This document shows positions 11,627-14,782 of a stretch of 14,782 nucleotides of DNA, piece after piece. A program made the translations under genes and the position numbers. The first letter of the stretch is position 1. Each line of letters opens with the position of its first letter. This DNA is from DAOTWP01 sp034435675 (lineage in GTDB: Bacteria; Chloroflexota; Anaerolineae; Aggregatilineales; Phototrophicaceae): contig DAOTWP010000381.1 of assembly GCA_034435675.1 (NCBI GenBank), positions 1-14,782 on the forward strand, given 5' to 3'. The notes beneath the pieces are model-generated. The model was given only the letters and a program-made list of their open reading frames with translations, did no database searches and was not told the origin of the DNA.

Positions 11627-14515
11627 ATGAAACGGAAGTTTCTCCTCCTGGCGGTCATCGTCCTGATTGTAGCAGCAGCGCTGCGGTTGTGGCAGTTGCA
11701 CCTTTACCCCCCTGGACCCCACTACGACGAAGCCGTCAAGATGATTGTGGTGCGCAATATCGCCTTTCACGGGGCGCATTATTTCCCGATTGTGGACAGC
11801 TATCAGGGGCGCGAGGCACTGTATTTTTACCTTAACGCGCCGCTGTTTCAGCTAATCGGTGACCGGTTGTTCACGCTGCGTTTTTCCAGTGCGATGATTG
11901 GTCTGCTGGGCATTGCCGCCGCGATGGGGCTGGGACGCGGCATGTTCCCTGGCAGGCGCGGCGTGATTGTTGGCATTGTCGCCGGCGTGCTGATGACACT
12001 GTCTTTCCCACAAATCTTCCAGAGCCGCCAGATTTTCCGCGCCATCAGCCTGCCAACCATGCAGGCGCTGGCGCTGCTGTTTCTGTGGCGCGGGTTGAAT
12101 GCCCGACGGCGCGCCTGGGTCTGGCTGCTGCTGGGCGGTTGCGTCGCTGGCGGCACGCTGTACACCTACATGGCGTCGCGTTTGTTTCCGTTCTGGCTAG
12201 GGCTGGGCGGGCTGCTGCTGCTCTGGCTGGATCGCGCACAGTGGCGCAGACGATTGCCGCAGGGGGTGCTGTTTTTCGCGGCACTGCTGCTGACGGCACT
12301 GCCGATGATCGTCTATGCATTTCAGCGCCCGGATGTGTTCTGGGGACGGCTGGAAGAAGTCACACAATCGGGGCAGGCAGTTTCGTTGTGGGACAGCATC
12401 GTGCTGCATCTGCGTATGTTCTTCATCGAAGGCGACCCGTATCTGCGCTATAACATTCCCGGCAGACCCTATTTCACACCGCCGGAGGGCTTGCTGCTGC
12501 TGCTGGGTCTGGCGGTGGCGGGCTGGCGACTGCTGTGCCCCGGACGCGCCAGCGAACGCAGCGCCTATGCGTTGCTGCTGCTGTCACCGCTGATGGTGCT
12601 GCCGAGTGTCATTTCGGTCGGCGGGTTTCCACCAAGCCACATGCGTTCCCTGGGCATGGTGCCGCTGATCTTCCTGTTGGTGGCAGTCGGTTTCGAAACG
12701 CTTTACAACCGCCTGCTTGCTGTCTACACACGGCGGCGCGACAGTACAAACACTGCTGGTGTAGCCGGGAATGGTCTGAGACCCTCCCCTACGGCGGAGA
12801 CCCCCAATACGCAGAGGGCTTCGGCGGAGCTGCGCGGGTTTGCTGCGCTCACGGCGCTCACCCTGCTGGTGGGTGCGCCGCTGGTGGGCAGCATTTATCT
12901 CAACTGGGCGGCGCGCACCGATCTGTTTATCGAAACGGATGCAGACCTGCACGCAGCAGCGTTGTGGCTGGCAGACCAACCGCGAAGTGATGGCACGCAT
13001 GTCTATCTGGGAGCAAAACACCGCCAACATCCTACCGTGATGATTGAGGCAGTGCCGCCGATAACATGGTTGGGCACAGACAGTCTGTTTCGCGCACCAC
13101 CGGGCGATACGGGATTGTATGTTTTTCCGCGCAGTGCCCCCCCACCGGAGGACTGGCAGCGCTGGTTACAGCCGGGCGCAGTGGCAGTACTGCCGCTTGC
13201 CCCGGATAGCGCGCCCGCGTTTCAGGCATTTCGCCTGCCAGGAGATACGCCGCTGCCGGAGTTCACACCAAATAGCGGCACGCCCGTGCGCAGCCTGTGG
13301 ATGACGCTGTTGGGTACGCAGTCAACACCGCTGCTGCCCGATGGTCACGGCGACATTGTCATGTTTTGGCAGATTGACACGCCGCCGCCCTACACCAACC
13401 TGACACCGACTCTGCGCCTGACAGACGCAACCGGCATTGAGCTTTTTCGCAGTGATGTGCTGCTGGTAGACACCCACACATGGCAGCGCGGAGCCGTGCT
13501 GATGCAACGTATGCGCGTGAGAATCCCAGTGGGCACACCGCCGGGCAGCTACGCACTGCGGCTCGGCTGGGCGGATCGCGCAACTAATACCCCTGTCGCT
13601 TTTGTGGATGAAGAAAACCGGCAGGCAGGGTTTGAAGCGGTAATCGGCACGCTGGAGGTCATCCGCCCGAACAATTTCCCACCGCCGGACGCGCTGCCGC
13701 CACACGTGGGCACAGTGGTGGATGTCGCCCCCGGTGTGCGGCTGCTCGGCTGGCAGCCTGGTCCGGAAGCGCTCCGCCCAGGTGAAACCTTCACACAAAC
13801 GCTGTACTGGCAGGCAATTTCCACAGACCAGCCTCGCGCGGCTGTTAGTGTGCAGGCGCTGCTGCGCACCGCCGATGGGGGCGAAACCATGCTGGTCGAC
13901 AGTGCGCCAGTCAACAATACCTATCCGTCTGATCAATGGCTGCCCGGCGAACTGGTCGTGGATCATCTGCGGCTGGCACTGCCGCGTGACCTGCCCGGCG
14001 GTGTTTATGCGCTGGTGCTGCGGGTGGATACCGTCGAACTGGAACTCGGCACGCTGGAAATTACTGGTGTACCGCGCCTGCTTAACGCACCGCCTGTGAT
14101 GCAGCGCACCACTGCCCTGTTCGGCGCAGATGCCGCAGCAGAGGATATCGCCCTGTATGGCTACACCCTGACAACAGACGGCAGCAGTGTCCGGCTGGAA
14201 CTGGTCTGGCAGTCTGTCCGCGTCGTCGGATTCGATTATTATGTGTTCGTGCATCTGCTGGATAGCACGGGGCAGATTATCCGCCAGCGCGATGTCATGC
14301 CGCAGGACAACGGCTACCCGACGAGTCTGTGGCTGCCGGGCGAATTCGTGCTGGATGTGCACATCTTCGCGGGTATTCCGCGGGGCAGCTATACCGCGCG
14401 TGTTGGGCTGTATCGTCAGGAAACGGGGGAACGGCTCTACGTCATTGGGGAAGCAAGCCAGACCTACGTTGACCTGCCGGAGTCTGTTACAATCCAGTTG
14501 TCAGCAAATCCATAG
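11627..14515 (+). CDS. GT39/ArnT-like membrane glycosyltransferase with C-terminal beta-domains
   Basis: A 962-residue membrane protein resembling PMT/ArnT-type (GT-C) glycosyltransferases, which use polyprenyl-linked sugars on the outer face of the membrane. A first membrane segment (5-22) is followed by HYDEAV with Asp34-Glu35, the expected acidic catalytic motif of the first loop, then GREALYFYLN (61-70). About ten more membrane segments follow to residue 423. Residues 424-962 are soluble and probably extracellular. They include three related beta-rich modules starting near 575, 719 and 850, with shared patterns such as YPSDQWLPGELV and YPTSLWLPGEFV. ATG 11627 has AAGG 6 nt upstream; ATG 11609 is an alternative, and the longer frame back to 11450 would run through the divergent methyltransferase. 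Residues 374-402 contain an odd linker (see the repeat at 12767). Substrate and acceptor are unknown. elp3 follows after 14 bp. Confidence 0.85.
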   Translation: MKRKFLLLAVIVLIVAAALRLWQLHLYPPGPHYDEAVKMIVVRNIAFHGAHYFPIVDSYQGREALYFYLNAPLFQLIGDRLFTLRFSSAMIGLLGIAAAMGLGRGMFPGRRGVIVGIVAGVLMTLSFPQIFQSRQIFRAISLPTMQALALLFLWRGLNARRRAWVWLLLGGCVAGGTLYTYMASRLFPFWLGLGGLLLLWLDRAQWRRRLPQGVLFFAALLLTALPMIVYAFQRPDVFWGRLEEVTQSGQAVSLWDSIVLHLRMFFIEGDPYLRYNIPGRPYFTPPEGLLLLLGLAVAGWRLLCPGRASERSAYALLLLSPLMVLPSVISVGGFPPSHMRSLGMVPLIFLLVAVGFETLYNRLLAVYTRRRDSTNTAGVAGNGLRPSPTAETPNTQRASAELRGFAALTALTLLVGAPLVGSIYLNWAARTDLFIETDADLHAAALWLADQPRSDGTHVYLGAKHRQHPTVMIEAVPPITWLGTDSLFRAPPGDTGLYVFPRSAPPPEDWQRWLQPGAVAVLPLAPDSAPAFQAFRLPGDTPLPEFTPNSGTPVRSLWMTLLGTQSTPLLPDGHGDIVMFWQIDTPPPYTNLTPTLRLTDATGIELFRSDVLLVDTHTWQRGAVLMQRMRVRIPVGTPPGSYALRLGWADRATNTPVAFVDEENRQAGFEAVIGTLEVIRPNNFPPPDALPPHVGTVVDVAPGVRLLGWQPGPEALRPGETFTQTLYWQAISTDQPRAAVSVQALLRTADGGETMLVDSAPVNNTYPSDQWLPGELVVDHLRLALPRDLPGGVYALVLRVDTVELELGTLEITGVPRLLNAPPVMQRTTALFGADAAAEDIALYGYTLTTDGSSVRLELVWQSVRVVGFDYYVFVHLLDSTGQIIRQRDVMPQDNGYPTSLWLPGEFVLDVHIFAGIPRGSYTARVGLYRQETGERLYVIGEASQTYVDLPESVTIQLSANP
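12767..12829 (+). repeat. Palindrome-containing insert-like segment inside the glycosyltransferase gene
   Basis: GGGA (12767-12770) pairs with TCCC (12785-12788) and GGTC (12773-12776) with GACC (12780-12783) around a TGA loop, forming a compact hairpin. CGGCGGAG occurs twice, at 12792-12799 and 12822-12829, 30 bp apart. The encoded stretch GNGLRPSPTAETPNT lies in the loop between two membrane segments and does not look like the rest of the protein. It resembles the in-frame dispersed palindromic repeats known inside coding regions of other bacteria. Only this copy is visible in the window. Confidence 0.35.
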
Positions 14516-14529
14516 AATTGGCAGGAAGC

Positions 14530-14782
14530 ATGTTTCAAGCTTACAAAGCGCCGCTGAATCTGAACGAACACCGTGAGGTACTGCTGGCGATTCTGGCGCA
14601 CATCATCGAAGCGGAGGAAATGCCGCGTGGTTGGCTCAACCGCCTGCTGCGCCAGCATCCCCGCGATGGCAAAGAACTCTACAGTCGCGACCAGTTGATC
14701 TATGCTTACCGTGAACTGGCGGGCACACATGGACTGCCGCCGTTTGACCCGGCGGTCATCCAGAGGCTGCGCCTCAAGCCCG
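14530..14782 (+). CDS. elp3: Elp3-family radical SAM/GNAT tRNA U34 modification enzyme (3' partial)
   Basis: The 84 visible residues match the N-terminus of Elp3, which installs the carboxymethyl group on wobble uridine 34 of tRNAs using a radical SAM domain and an acetyl-CoA-binding KAT domain. The diagnostic part is YSRDQLIYAYRELAG (51-65), then LPPFDPAVIQRLRLKP (69-84). It stops just before the usual R-T-x-SGVAPVTV segment and the radical SAM cysteines, which lie beyond the right edge. Elp3 is known in Chloroflexota, including Dehalococcoides. ATG 14530 has AGGAA at 14523-14527, rather close; TTG 14518 is an in-frame alternative. It follows the glycosyltransferase stop by 14 bp, so the two are probably co-transcribed. 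Confidence 0.8.
   Translation, partial: MFQAYKAPLNLNEHREVLLAILAHIIEAEEMPRGWLNRLLRQHPRDGKELYSRDQLIYAYRELAGTHGLPPFDPAVIQRLRLKP

Noticed and set aside
13322..14362. Long minus-strand open frame (346 codons) opposite the glycosyltransferase
   Set aside because: It lies entirely antisense to a well-supported coding region, has a His/Cys/Arg-rich composition typical of shadow frames in GC-rich DNA, and shows no recognisable domain.

Overview
The window looks like a compact bacterial chromosome segment from the phylum Chloroflexota, probably class Anaerolineae. This is inferred from protein character: long Asp-Trp-Leu (DWL)-motif/TPR proteins, a bacterial Elp3, a giant GT39-like membrane glycosyltransferase with extracellular beta-domains, and a Trm9-like methyltransferase. 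There are no phage, IS or CRISPR features and no tRNA or rRNA. The DNA is GC-rich, genes are tightly packed, and most intergenic gaps are short.

Layout. (1) Positions 2-4254 hold two consecutive plus-strand genes for low-complexity proteins built from many short [D/A]WL motifs. The first is cut by the left edge and begins with near-identical 81-bp tandem repeats. The second has a duplicated 64-residue module and a C-terminal TPR-like domain. (2) ndk (4344-4793) follows, apparently with its own extended -10 promoter inside the end of the preceding gene. (3) 4794-5082 has no ORF and is rich in secondary structure; it contains a candidate structured RNA and a 20-bp hairpin. (4) On the minus strand an alpha/beta hydrolase (5461-6330) and rsfS (5083-5433) form a small operon. 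rsfS appears to start at CTG, and the hydrolase appears to be transcribed without a leader. (5) A divergent promoter region (6331-6478) leads to an RluA/RluD-type pseudouridine synthase. A nitrilase-fold protein lacking the catalytic cysteine and a 2H phosphoesterase follow. (6) DUF427 (minus) and DUF429 (plus) are divergent. (7) A GNAT acetyltransferase and a Trm9-like SAM methyltransferase overlap by 8 bp on the minus strand. (8) Divergent from them, a 962-residue GT39-like protein is followed 14 bp later by the start of elp3, which is cut by the right edge.

Theme. Several genes concern the translation machinery: rsfS (ribosome silencing), a pseudouridine synthase (rRNA or tRNA), a 2H phosphoesterase (RNA 2'-5' chemistry), elp3 (wobble U34 modification) and a methyltransferase resembling Trm9/ALKBH8, which acts after Elp3 in eukaryotes. 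The most unusual items are the paired DWL-array proteins, the possible ncRNA downstream of ndk, the Cys-to-Gly nitrilase, the CTG-start rsfS, and the proximity of Elp3 to a Trm9-like methyltransferase. All calls come from reading the sequence; no database search was run.
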